Below are positions 45,409 to 53,901 of a stretch of DNA of 64,000 nt, one piece after another. The stretch is from contig NZ_CP113064.1 in the NCBI RefSeq assembly GCF_026625805.1, forward strand, positions 124,001 to 188,000. The letters are read 5' to 3'. A program made the position numbers and the translations under genes. This stretch comes from Brevundimonas sp. SL130. GTDB lineage: Bacteria; Pseudomonadota; Alphaproteobacteria; Caulobacterales; Caulobacteraceae. Position 1 is the stretch's first letter, and each line of letters opens with the position of its first letter. Under the pieces are notes generated by a model. That model had not been told where the DNA came from, searched no databases, and worked only from the letters and a program-made list of their open reading frames with translations.

Positions 45409-47262
45409 TCAGGTCGGATCGCCGCTCGCGCCCGCCGGGCTCAGCTTCCAGCGGATCCGGCTCTCGCTGTCGGTGCGGGCCGAGCCGCGCACCACGATCT
45501 GCAGCGAGCGGCGGGTCAGGCCGGCGTCGATATGGACGCTGGGTTCAATGGCCACGTCGGGGCCGTCGGTGCGGAACCACCAGCCCCGGCCCGAGGCGCC
45601 GCGCAGCAGGATCGAGCGGCGGTCGCGCGCCAGCGAGGCCTGGACCCCCGGCTCCAGATGGAAGCGGATGGCGTAGGGGGCGGCGATCTGGCGGATCATC
45701 TCCTTGCGACCCGGCGTCGGGAACAGTTTTTCCTCGGCCCGCAGCTCGTCCATCCGCTGGTCCAGATAGAGGCGGCGCTGGTGGTTCAGGCCGAAGGCCT
45801 CGTTCCAGCCGTCGTGCTCCATGTCCAGCCAGACGGCGCCGTCGCCGTCGCGCTGATCGGTGGTGACATGGATCGGCGGGCCGACCAGGCGCGGGCCCAG
45901 CAGTTCGCCCTTCCAGCCGCCCAGAGGTTCGTTCAGCGACCGCTCGCCCAGGGTCAGGGTCGAATGGCCGGGCGTCAGCCGCAGGGCCTGACGATCGGTC
46001 GAAGCCGGGGTCCAGCCCGAGCCGGTGATCAGACGATCCTTGCCGCAGACGATCTCCAGCGCCATCGGCTGGGCGCAGGCCGACGCCCCCCAGGCGCCCC
46101 CGGCGGGCGCGGCGGCGTCGGCGAGGATGGTCAGCAGCGGACTGGCGATCCGGGTCAGGCCGGCGACGGCGCCGAAGGGCGGATGTTCGGGCTCGGCCTT
46201 GGTGCGGGCGGTGGCGGTCTCGTCATGGGCGCGGGCGGCGGCGACGCGGGCGACGGTGGACGGGCCCCCGCCCTGGAAACTGGCCAGACGACCGTCCGGC
46301 AGGGCCAGCAGGCGCAGACCTTCGGTCAGGCGGGCAATGGCGCCGGTCACAGCCTCGGGCGTCGGCTCGGACAGTTGCGCCAGGGCGTCGTCGAGGGTCA
46401 GCAGGTCCAGCAGCAGCTCCAGCCCAGCTTCGGGACTGCGCGAGGCGTGGCCGCCGTCGGCCTGGACCGTGGTCTTCAGCGCGCCGGTCAGGCCGGACAG
46501 GGCGCGACGGCGCAAGGATTGGCCCGGCGCGCCGGCCAGGACGCAGCCGCCGATGGCCGCCGCCGTCAGCCGTTCGGCGCGGGTGGCCAGGCCGCCGGGC
46601 GGGCGCAGCAGCTGTCGGGTCTGGCGCGCCAGGCTGTCGGCCAGTCTCAGCCGCTCGGCCTCGGTGGCGACGGCGCCCATCTTGCGGGCGGCGCAGGCCA
46701 GGTTGACGACCCGGCGCGGCAGGATTTCGGGGCCCCAGGCGAAGGGGGACCAGCGGGCGAAGGCGTCGCTCCAGCCCAGGGTCAGACGCAGGGCCTCGCG
46801 GGCGCCCCGCTCCCCCTGGGCCATCAGGGCCGGCAGCCAGTTGAAGGCGTGCAGTTCGACGGCGAAGGGTCGCGACGGACTGGGGCGGTTCCACGGATCG
46901 GCCGGGGCCTCGACCTCCATCGAGGCGCCCGCCAGGATGAACCGTCCGACCAGAAGATTCTTGCCCGGCGCAGCGTCGTGCGGCCGGAAGTCGCGCGGCG
47001 TGGCCGCGAAGGCCGTGACCTTGCCCCCGCCCAGGACCGGGCCCAGCGTCAGGCCGTAACCCGGAAGGCCATACAGTTCGATCCACAGCTGGCGGGTCAG
47101 GATGCGTCCGGCGATGGCCGGCCAAAGCGCGGGACCGGTCTCGGTCGCGCCCGAACGAACGGGCGTACGGACCGGGGCGCCGGCCAGGCCGGGGATCTGG
47201 CCGGAGGCGACGTCGGGCGTGGCGTCCTGGCCGCGCGGACTAAAGGGACCGATCGGGCTCAC
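45409..47262 (-). CDS. Heparinase II/III-family protein
   Basis: A 617-residue protein with an alpha-helical toroid (~110-380) and a C-terminal beta-sandwich (~390-615). Family marks are LHAFNWLPALMAQG, ADGGHASRSPEAGLELLLDLLTL, FQGGGPSTVARVA and DMEHDGWNEAFGLNHQRRLYLD, including the catalytic-looking Tyr/His in HQRRLYL. Such proteins act as polysaccharide lyases, but this alphaproteobacterial version is linked to purH and rpe everywhere and its substrate is unknown. Its ATG overlaps the rpe stop by 4 bp, so translation is coupled. No signal peptide is visible, which is odd for a lyase. Confidence 0.9.
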   Translation of the reverse strand: MSPIGPFSPRGQDATPDVASGQIPGLAGAPVRTPVRSGATETGPALWPAIAGRILTRQLWIELYGLPGYGLTLGPVLGGGKVTAFAATPRDFRPHDAAPGKNLLVGRFILAGASMEVEAPADPWNRPSPSRPFAVELHAFNWLPALMAQGERGAREALRLTLGWSDAFARWSPFAWGPEILPRRVVNLACAARKMGAVATEAERLRLADSLARQTRQLLRPPGGLATRAERLTAAAIGGCVLAGAPGQSLRRRALSGLTGALKTTVQADGGHASRSPEAGLELLLDLLTLDDALAQLSEPTPEAVTGAIARLTEGLRLLALPDGRLASFQGGGPSTVARVAAARAHDETATARTKAEPEHPPFGAVAGLTRIASPLLTILADAAAPAGGAWGASACAQPMALEIVCGKDRLITGSGWTPASTDRQALRLTPGHSTLTLGERSLNEPLGGWKGELLGPRLVGPPIHVTTDQRDGDGAVWLDMEHDGWNEAFGLNHQRRLYLDQRMDELRAEEKLFPTPGRKEMIRQIAAPYAIRFHLEPGVQASLARDRRSILLRGASGRGWWFRTDGPDVAIEPSVHIDAGLTRRSLQIVVRGSARTDSESRIRWKLSPAGASGDPT

Positions 47263-47924
47263 GCGGCCGCCGGCACAGCCTTCAGGGCGGCGATATTGGT
47301 CGCATAATCACCCTTGAACACGAAGGAGCCGGCGACCAGGGCGTCGGCCCCGGCGGCGACGCAGGCGCCGGCGTTCGCCGAGGTCACGCCGCCGTCCACC
47401 TGAAGATGGGCCGCCGATCCGGCGCGGTCGAGGATGGCGCGGGCGCCGGCGATCTTGCGCAGCGAACTGTCGATGAATTTCTGACCGCCGAAGCCGGGAT
47501 TGACCGACATGATCAGCACCAGGTCCACCAGATCGACCACTTCCTCCAGGATCGACAGCGGCGTGGCCGGATTGAACACCACCCCGGCCTTGGCCCCCAG
47601 CTGGCGGATACGGCCCAGGGTGCGGTGCAGGTGCGGGCCGCTTTCGGGATGGACGCTCAGCAGGTCGGCCCCGGCGTCGCGATAGGCCTCCAGCCACGGA
47701 TCGACCGGCGCGACCATCAGGTGCACGTCGAACGGCAGGGCGGTGTGCGGCCGGATCGCCTTCACGATGTCCGGACCCAGGGTGATGTTGGGCACGAAAT
47801 GGCCGTCCATCACATCGACATGGATCCAGTCGGCGCCCGCGGCTTCCAGCGCGCGGACCTCTTCACCCAGCCGCGCGAAATCGCTGGCGAGGATGGACGG
47901 GCAGATCAGGGGGGTGAGGGCCAT
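47259..47924 (-). CDS. rpe: Ribulose-phosphate 3-epimerase
   Basis: A 221-residue TIM barrel interconverting ribulose-5-P and xylulose-5-P. Markers: LICPSILASDFARLGEEV, WIHVDVMDGHFVPNITLGP, HLMV, MSVNPGFGGQKFI and LQVDGGVTSANA; the two catalytic Asp and metal His are present. The ATG at 47924 matches the conserved start. It is the first gene of the rpe-heparinase-purH run. Upstream, on the opposite strand, lies the rhuM gene that separates it from rsmB. Confidence 0.97.
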   Translation of the reverse strand: MALTPLICPSILASDFARLGEEVRALEAAGADWIHVDVMDGHFVPNITLGPDIVKAIRPHTALPFDVHLMVAPVDPWLEAYRDAGADLLSVHPESGPHLHRTLGRIRQLGAKAGVVFNPATPLSILEEVVDLVDLVLIMSVNPGFGGQKFIDSSLRKIAGARAILDRAGSAAHLQVDGGVTSANAGACVAAGADALVAGSFVFKGDYATNIAALKAVPAAA

Positions 47925-48026
47925 GGCCACGGGATAAGGCGGCACGGCGGGTCGAGCAACCGGCTTGGCGAAGACGATCTGCCGTGTTCTACTCTTGTTC
48001 ACGCCAAATCCACCGTGGAAGACTCG

Positions 48027-49082
48027 ATGTCGATGGAAGACCTGTCCGCCGCCGAACCGGTCCGTGTGTTCGAGGACGGTTCCGGCGACCGCTTCCTGAT
48101 CTATGGCGCCCATGACGGGGCGCGGGTCGAGATCCGCTTCGACGGCGACGCCCTGTGGATGAGCCAGGCCCAGATCGCGGGCCTGTTCGGCCGCGACGTC
48201 TCCGTGATTTCGCGCCACATCGCCGCCATTCTGGAAGAGGGCGAACTGGGTGAGGCCGCCGATTTGCATTTTATGCAAATTAAGGGGCCCGCTGACCGCA
48301 CGGTCAGGGCCTACAGCCTCGATATGGTGATCTCGGTGGGCTACCGGGTCAGTTCGGCGCAGGCGACCCTGTTCCGCCGCTGGGCGACGGCGGTGCTGAT
48401 CCGCTTCGCCACGCGCGGCTTCGTCGTCGATGTCGAGCGGATGAAGGCCGGCGGCGAGCAGGATCGCGTCCGCGAACTGCGCGACATCATCCGCGACATC
48501 CGCAGCGAGGAGGCCAACCTCTATGCGGAAATTCGCCAGATCTGCAGCCTGTGCCAAGACTATGACCCCAAGTCTGACGCTTGGCGGACCTTCTATCGCA
48601 ACACCCAGGCCAAGCTCTGTTTCGCCGTGACCAGCCAGACGCCCGCCGAGATGCTGATGGCGCGCGCCGATGCGGCGGAGCCCGACATGGGCCTTCAGAC
48701 CTGGAAGGGCGAGCGGGTCGCTGCGGCGGATGTGACGGTGGCCAAGAACTTTCTGGCGCCAGCCGAGGTGCGAGAGCTGAACCGGCTGACCGACCTGTTG
48801 CTGACCATCTTTGAGGACCAGTTGGAGACCGGCCGCCTGACGACCATGGCCGAGGCGGCGACCCTGCTGGATACGCAGTTGAAGGGGCTGGGTCGGGTGG
48901 TCCTGTCCGACGGCGGACGCGTGTCCAGGGACAACGCCGACCGCCACGCCAAAGCGGCCTACAAGACCTTCGACACCGAGCGGAAGGCGCTGGAAAAATC
49001 ACGGATCGAGCAGGAGTACGCCGAACTGCGCAAATCCGCCGACGCCCTTCCCGCGTCTAAGCGCGCGCCTCGAAAACCCTAG
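48027..49082 (+). CDS. RhuM-family protein
   Basis: A 351-residue protein of the RhuM (virulence-associated) family. The N-terminal part carries the DNA-binding-like core: ALWMSQAQIAGLFGRDVSVISRHI and then LHFMQIKGPADRTVRAYSLD and VISVGYRVSSAQATLFRRWAT; a helical middle and an Arg/Lys-rich end follow. The biochemical role is unknown; relatives are found on islands and near restriction or Fic genes. It is the only rightward gene between rsmB and rpe, and shares the stop CTAG with convergent rsmB. An ATG at 48033 is an alternative start. It appears to be a solitary accessory insertion. Confidence 0.9.
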   Translation: MSMEDLSAAEPVRVFEDGSGDRFLIYGAHDGARVEIRFDGDALWMSQAQIAGLFGRDVSVISRHIAAILEEGELGEAADLHFMQIKGPADRTVRAYSLDMVISVGYRVSSAQATLFRRWATAVLIRFATRGFVVDVERMKAGGEQDRVRELRDIIRDIRSEEANLYAEIRQICSLCQDYDPKSDAWRTFYRNTQAKLCFAVTSQTPAEMLMARADAAEPDMGLQTWKGERVAAADVTVAKNFLAPAEVRELNRLTDLLLTIFEDQLETGRLTTMAEAATLLDTQLKGLGRVVLSDGGRVSRDNADRHAKAAYKTFDTERKALEKSRIEQEYAELRKSADALPASKRAPRKP

Positions 49083-50485
49083 GCGATCCGTTCCAGCTTG
49101 GCGGCGAAGAAGCCATCCAGGCCGCCGTGTTCGGCCCACATGGAGGGCAGGATGCGCAGCCAGCCTTCGGGCGTCAGGGCTTCCAGCGGAGCGCCCAGGG
49201 CGGCGGGATCGGCCGCGACGGTGCGGAAAGCGGGGTTGCGGCGCAGGAAGGCGATCACCTGGGTCTCGCCCTCCTCGCGCTCCAGCGAACAGGTGCAATA
49301 GACCATCCGGCCGCCCGGCTTGACCCGTTCGGCGGCGACGTCGAGCAGCCGGTGCTGGACGTCGGCCAGTTTGGCGACCTCGGCCGGTTTGGTGGCGCGC
49401 AGGACTTCGGGGTTGCGGCGGAAGGTGCCGGTGGCGGTGCAGGGGGCGTCCAGCAGGACGGCGTCGAAGCTGCGGTCGTCCTCCCAGTCCTCGGCGGGGA
49501 CCGCGATCACCTCGGCGGTCAGGCCGGTGCGTTCCAGGTTCTGGCTCAGGCGTTTCAGGCGCGGGGCCGAGCGGTCCAGGGCGATCACCGATGCGCCGGC
49601 GGCGGCCAGTTGCAGAGTCTTGCCGCCGGGGGCGGCGCACATGTCCAGGGCGGTCTCGCCGGATTTCACGTCCAGCAGGCGCACCGGGACGGCGGCGGCG
49701 GCGTCCTGGACCCACCAGTCGCCGTCGTCGAAACCGGGCCAGGAGGCGACATCGCCGCGACGGCCGGTGCGGACGGTTCCGCCCTCAAGCGCCTCGCCCT
49801 CGACGGCGGCGGCCACGGCGGCGGGATCGACGCCGGGCTTCAGGCTGAGGTCGGTGGCCGGTTCCTCGCGCGCGGCCAGGGCCAGGCCGGTCAGGGCCGC
49901 CTCGCCATAGGTCGCCTTCCAGCGGGCGGCGATCCAGTCGGGCAGATTGCTCTCGGCCGTCGTCAGACCGGGGCCGTCGCGGCCCACGCCGCGCAGGACC
50001 GCGTTGACCAGGTTCTTATAGGGGCGGGTCTTGGGATCGCGTTCGGCCAGTTTTACGGCGGTGGAGACGGCGGCGAAGGCCGGGGTCTCCAGCACCAGAG
50101 TCTGGGCCAGGGCGATCCGCATCAGGGTGCGGACGGCCTCGGGCGGCGATTTCTGCAAGCGTCGGTTCAGGATCTGGTCGATCTCGCCCAGACGACGCAG
50201 GGCGGCCATGGCCACAGCGCGGGCGAAAGCCCGATCGACGGGTTCCAGGGCGCGGGCGGCCGGCTGCGACAGGGCCTCGTCCAGACCGTTGCGCTTCTCC
50301 AGCGCCGCGTTGAGCAGGAGGCCGGCGACGACGCGGGCCTCGACGCCGATGTCGTCCTGCGACGGGGCTTGCGCGACCTCGGGCGCAGCGGGGCGCGGCC
50401 GGCCCTTGGTGGCCATGCGGCGACCGCGCGCCTGCGAGCTGTGACCCCCGCCCCGTCCTTCAGAACCGCGTCCTTCGGAACTCAT
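49079..50485 (-). CDS. rsmB: 16S rRNA (cytosine-967-C5)-methyltransferase RsmB
   Basis: A 468-residue RsmB/Fmu enzyme. A basic Gly/Arg-rich leader (~1-45) is followed by an NusB-like RNA-binding domain (~50-190, ending KNLVNAVLRG) and the methyltransferase fold with ALDMCAAPGGKTLQLA (SAM), the two catalytic cysteines in LLDAPCTATGTFRRNP and VYCTCSLEREEGE. The ATG at 50485 overlaps the kup stop by 4 bp (ATGA). The C-terminus shares its stop with rhuM. In related genomes rsmB is normally followed by rpe or the heparinase gene. Confidence 0.95.
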   Translation of the reverse strand: MSSEGRGSEGRGGGHSSQARGRRMATKGRPRPAAPEVAQAPSQDDIGVEARVVAGLLLNAALEKRNGLDEALSQPAARALEPVDRAFARAVAMAALRRLGEIDQILNRRLQKSPPEAVRTLMRIALAQTLVLETPAFAAVSTAVKLAERDPKTRPYKNLVNAVLRGVGRDGPGLTTAESNLPDWIAARWKATYGEAALTGLALAAREEPATDLSLKPGVDPAAVAAAVEGEALEGGTVRTGRRGDVASWPGFDDGDWWVQDAAAAVPVRLLDVKSGETALDMCAAPGGKTLQLAAAGASVIALDRSAPRLKRLSQNLERTGLTAEVIAVPAEDWEDDRSFDAVLLDAPCTATGTFRRNPEVLRATKPAEVAKLADVQHRLLDVAAERVKPGGRMVYCTCSLEREEGETQVIAFLRRNPAFRTVAADPAALGAPLEALTPEGWLRILPSMWAEHGGLDGFFAAKLERIA

Positions 50486-52458
50486 ACGGCCACCTGCGCG
50501 CCCAGCTCGACCACGCGGCCGGGCGGGATATGGAAGAAGTCGGTCGGGTTGGCGGCGTTGCGCATCAGGAAGATGAACAGCTTGTCCTGCCACAACGGCA
50601 TGCCCTGGCGCGCCGAGGGGATCAGCGAGCGGCGGCCCAAGAAGAAGCTGGTCGACATGATGTCGAACTTCAGCCCCTGTTTGCGGCACAGGCCCAGGGC
50701 GCGCGGCACATTCGGCGTCTCCATGAAGCCATAGGTGATGGTCAGCTTCTTGAAGTCGTCGTTGATCGGCTCCATCCGCACCCGGTCGGCCTCCCTGACG
50801 CGCGGCCGCTCGGACGTCTGGACGGTCAGGATGACGTTCTTCTCGTGCAACACCTTGTTATGCTTGAGGTTATGCATAAGGGCGACCGGCGCGACGTCCG
50901 GGTCGCTGGTCAGGAAGATGGCCGTGCCGGGCGCCCGGTGGGGCGGCCGGGCCTGAAGCATCTCGATCAGGTCCGTCAGCGGCAGGCTGTCCTTGCGCGT
51001 CTTGGCCGTCAGGATCTGGGTGCCGCGCACCCAGGTCCACATGATCAGCACCAGACAGGCGCCCAGCACCAGGGGCATCCAGGCGCCGTCGGGGATCTTC
51101 AGCAGGTTGGAGGTCAGGAAGACGCTGTCGATGAAGGCGAACGGGATCAGGGTTCCGGCCACGGCCCACATCGGCCATTTCCAGCCCTTGGTGATGACAG
51201 AATAGGCCATCAGCGTATTGACCAGCATGGTTCCGGTGACGGCCACGCCATAGGCGGCGGTCAGATTATGCGAGCTCTGGAACACGACCAGCAGCACCAG
51301 CACCCCGATCATCAGGAAGCTGTTGACCGCCGGGACGAAGATCTGACCGGCCTGGGTCTCGGAGGTGTTGCGGATGTCGATGCGGGGCAGAAGGCCCAGC
51401 TGGACGGCCTGTTGCGTGACCGAGAAGGCGCCGGTGATCACGGCCTGCGAGGCGATGACGGTGGCGGCGGTGGCCAGGATCAGCATGGGCCAGTAGGCGA
51501 ACTGGGGCACCATGTTCCAGAACGGGTTTTCGGCCGCGCCCGGATTGTCCAGAATCAGGGCGCCCTGGCCCAGATAGTTGAGGGTCAGGCAGGGCAGGAC
51601 GAAGGCCAGCCAGCCCATACGGATCGGCGCCTTTCCGAAATGGCCCATGTCCGCATACAGGGCCTCGGCCCCGGTCACGGCCAGGAAGACGCTGCCCAGG
51701 ATGATGAAGCCCAGGAAGCCGTCATTGATCAGCAGCATAACGCCATAGTGGGGCGACAGGGCCCGCAGCACGCTGATGTCGTCGAAGATATGGTAGAGGC
51801 CCAAGGCCCCCAGGCACAGGAACCAGACGGCGGTGATCGGGCCGAAATATTTGGCCAGGCTGGCGGTGCCGCGCGACTGAACCATGAACAGGGCGATCAG
51901 GATCCCGGCCGAGATCGGCACGATGAAGGGGTCCAGCCGACCGCTGAGGCCCGGCGCGTCCTGCAAGCCTTCGACGGCCGACAGCACCGAAATGGCGGGC
52001 GTGATGATGCCGTCGCCGTAGAAGAGGGCCGCGCCGCAGACGCCCAGGATGAAGATCCAGGCGCTGCGCCGACCGACCGCGACCTGGGCCAGGGCCATCA
52101 GCGACAGGGTGCCGCCCTCGCCCTTGTTGTCGGCGCGCATCAGGAAGAAGACGTATTTGAACGTCACGACGACCATCAGGGCCCAGAAGGCCAGCGAGAC
52201 GACGCCGATCACGGCCAGGTCGCCGCCGACGCCGGACTGGGCATGGGCGATCGCCTCGCGCAGGGCGTAGAGCGGACTGGTGCCGATGTCGCCGAACACC
52301 ACGCCGATCGCGCCCAAGGTCAGGGCCCAGAAGCCGCCGTGCTTGGCGACCGAACCGCCCGGAGCGTGGGACTGGGGTCCCTTGGCGTGGGTGGGTTTGT
52401 CCGGCGTATTCGACGCGGCGGGGAGAGCGCCCGCGTCGTGGGGAGTATCCCCGGCCAT
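50482..52458 (-). CDS. kup: Low-affinity potassium transporter Kup
   Basis: A 658-residue K+/H+ symporter with about 12 membrane segments and a soluble C-terminal domain (~500-658). Family marks are LGAIGVVFGDIGTSPLYALREA, FYGDGIITPAISVLSAVEGL and GALILDNPGAAENPFW. The ATG at 52458 has GGAGG six bases upstream; the earlier in-frame ATG at 52521 adds an unconserved leader. A Gly/Pro-rich hydrophilic stretch of ~35 residues precedes the first segment. It is translationally coupled to rsmB, an unusual partner. Confidence 0.96.
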   Translation of the reverse strand: MAGDTPHDAGALPAASNTPDKPTHAKGPQSHAPGGSVAKHGGFWALTLGAIGVVFGDIGTSPLYALREAIAHAQSGVGGDLAVIGVVSLAFWALMVVVTFKYVFFLMRADNKGEGGTLSLMALAQVAVGRRSAWIFILGVCGAALFYGDGIITPAISVLSAVEGLQDAPGLSGRLDPFIVPISAGILIALFMVQSRGTASLAKYFGPITAVWFLCLGALGLYHIFDDISVLRALSPHYGVMLLINDGFLGFIILGSVFLAVTGAEALYADMGHFGKAPIRMGWLAFVLPCLTLNYLGQGALILDNPGAAENPFWNMVPQFAYWPMLILATAATVIASQAVITGAFSVTQQAVQLGLLPRIDIRNTSETQAGQIFVPAVNSFLMIGVLVLLVVFQSSHNLTAAYGVAVTGTMLVNTLMAYSVITKGWKWPMWAVAGTLIPFAFIDSVFLTSNLLKIPDGAWMPLVLGACLVLIMWTWVRGTQILTAKTRKDSLPLTDLIEMLQARPPHRAPGTAIFLTSDPDVAPVALMHNLKHNKVLHEKNVILTVQTSERPRVREADRVRMEPINDDFKKLTITYGFMETPNVPRALGLCRKQGLKFDIMSTSFFLGRRSLIPSARQGMPLWQDKLFIFLMRNAANPTDFFHIPPGRVVELGAQVAV

Positions 52459-52625
52459 GCGTATCCTCCGGGTCTCCGACGACAGGTCGAGCCCTTCAAA
52501 GCGGCGAGCCTTTAGGCTCATTCCGCGCCCGCTTCAATCGTGACGCGCGGGATTCGCTTTCGCAGCGGGGGCCGGCATTTGTGATTCGGCGTCGGAACGC
52601 CTATTTTACGTGCAGGAACACAAAC

Positions 52626-53096
52626 ATGTCAGACAGCCAGCGCTTCCCCGTCGCCGCCCACGCCCTGGCCTATATGGCCCACAAGGGCGCGTTTTCGCCT
52701 GCCCAGGCGGCCCCCAGCGGCGTACTGGCCTCATCGATTCCGACCAATCCCGTGGTTGTGCGTCGGATCACCGCCCTGCTGGCCAAGGCCGGACTGATCG
52801 CCACCCGGCCCGGCGCCACCGGCGGATCCTGGCTGTTGCGCCAGCCGCAGGACATCCGGCTGGACGAGGTGTTGCGGGCCGTCAACGGATGCGCCCACAT
52901 CGGCTCGCCTCACGCCGGGGCCAAGGGCTGCCCGATCAGCGAACATATTCCGCGCCAGGTGGCCAAGGCCCTGACCGCCGCCGACCAGGCCGCGACCGAG
53001 GCCCTGTCCAAGATCACCATCGCCGATCTGCTGGCCGAAAATCCGATCTCCCTGGCGGCCTTCACGCCGCACAAGTCCTGCCCCGTCGCGGCCTGA
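52626..53096 (+). CDS. Rrf2-family transcriptional regulator
   Basis: A 156-residue winged-helix regulator. The HTH (VVRRITALLAKAGLIATRPGATGGSWLLR) and the following wing with IRLDEVLRAVNG are typical of Rrf2. Cysteines are at CAHIG and AGAKGC, with a third near the end (HKSC), a pattern that in IscR/NsrR holds an iron-sulfur cluster but is also seen in thiol- and electrophile-sensing members. The ATG at 52626 has AGGA upstream. An SDR gene follows 7 bp later, so it is most likely the regulator of that gene. Confidence 0.9.
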   Translation: MSDSQRFPVAAHALAYMAHKGAFSPAQAAPSGVLASSIPTNPVVVRRITALLAKAGLIATRPGATGGSWLLRQPQDIRLDEVLRAVNGCAHIGSPHAGAKGCPISEHIPRQVAKALTAADQAATEALSKITIADLLAENPISLAAFTPHKSCPVAA

Positions 53097-53103
53097 GGCT
53101 CGG

Positions 53104-53901
53104 ATGAGCCGGACCGTGCTCGTCACCGGCGCCTCGGCCGGCATAGGCGCGGCCCTGGCCCGGACCTATGCGGCGAACGGCTGGGACCTGATCCTGACCG
53201 CCCGGCGCGAGGGGCCGCTGAAGGCTCTGGCCGATGAAATGGTCGCAGCGCACGGCGTGACCGCGACCGTGATGCCCGAGGATCTGTCCGACCCCGCCGC
53301 GCCTGAACGGTTGATCGCCGCCATCGCGGCGCGGGGTCTGACGGTGGACGGCCTGATCAACAATGCGGGATTCAGCCGGGTGACCGGCTTCCTCGACACC
53401 GATCTGAGCGCCCACCGGGCCATGATCCAGGTCATGTTGACGGCGCCGGTGGAGCTGTCGCGCCTGGTCCTGCCGGGCATGGTCGAACGAGGCTTCGGCC
53501 GGGTGCTGAACGTGGCGTCCCTGGCGGGCCAGATGCCGGCGACCGGCGGCGACACCCTGTATGGGCCGATCAAGAGCTTCCTGATCAAGGCGTCCCAGGG
53601 CCTGTACCTGGAGACCCTGGGGACGGGCGTCCATGTGACGGTGCTGAACCCCGGCTACACCCTGACCGAGTTCCACGACGTCAATGGGTCTCGCGATCAG
53701 GTGTCGCGCGCCTATCCGGCCTGGATGTGGATGGACGCCGCCCGCGTCGCCCGCATCGGCTATGAGGCCTGCGAGGCGAACCGGGCCAGCGTCACGCCCG
53801 GCGTCATGAACAATCTCATGGCCGGACTGGCGCGGTTCCTGCCCGACGGGCTGGCGCTGCGCATGGTGGCGAACCACGCCAGACGGCTGGACCGGCTTTA
53901 A
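53104..53901 (+). CDS. Short-chain dehydrogenase/reductase
   Basis: A 265-residue classical SDR. Cofactor motif TGASAGIGAALA at the N-terminus, INNAG in the middle, Ser in LNVASLAG and the Tyr-x3-Lys pair in LYGPIKSFL. Arg residues after the second strand (LTARREGPL) favour NADPH. The substrate is unknown. It is in an operon with the Rrf2 gene, and the stop shares TTAA with convergent dsbD. Confidence 0.92.
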   Translation: MSRTVLVTGASAGIGAALARTYAANGWDLILTARREGPLKALADEMVAAHGVTATVMPEDLSDPAAPERLIAAIAARGLTVDGLINNAGFSRVTGFLDTDLSAHRAMIQVMLTAPVELSRLVLPGMVERGFGRVLNVASLAGQMPATGGDTLYGPIKSFLIKASQGLYLETLGTGVHVTVLNPGYTLTEFHDVNGSRDQVSRAYPAWMWMDAARVARIGYEACEANRASVTPGVMNNLMAGLARFLPDGLALRMVANHARRLDRL

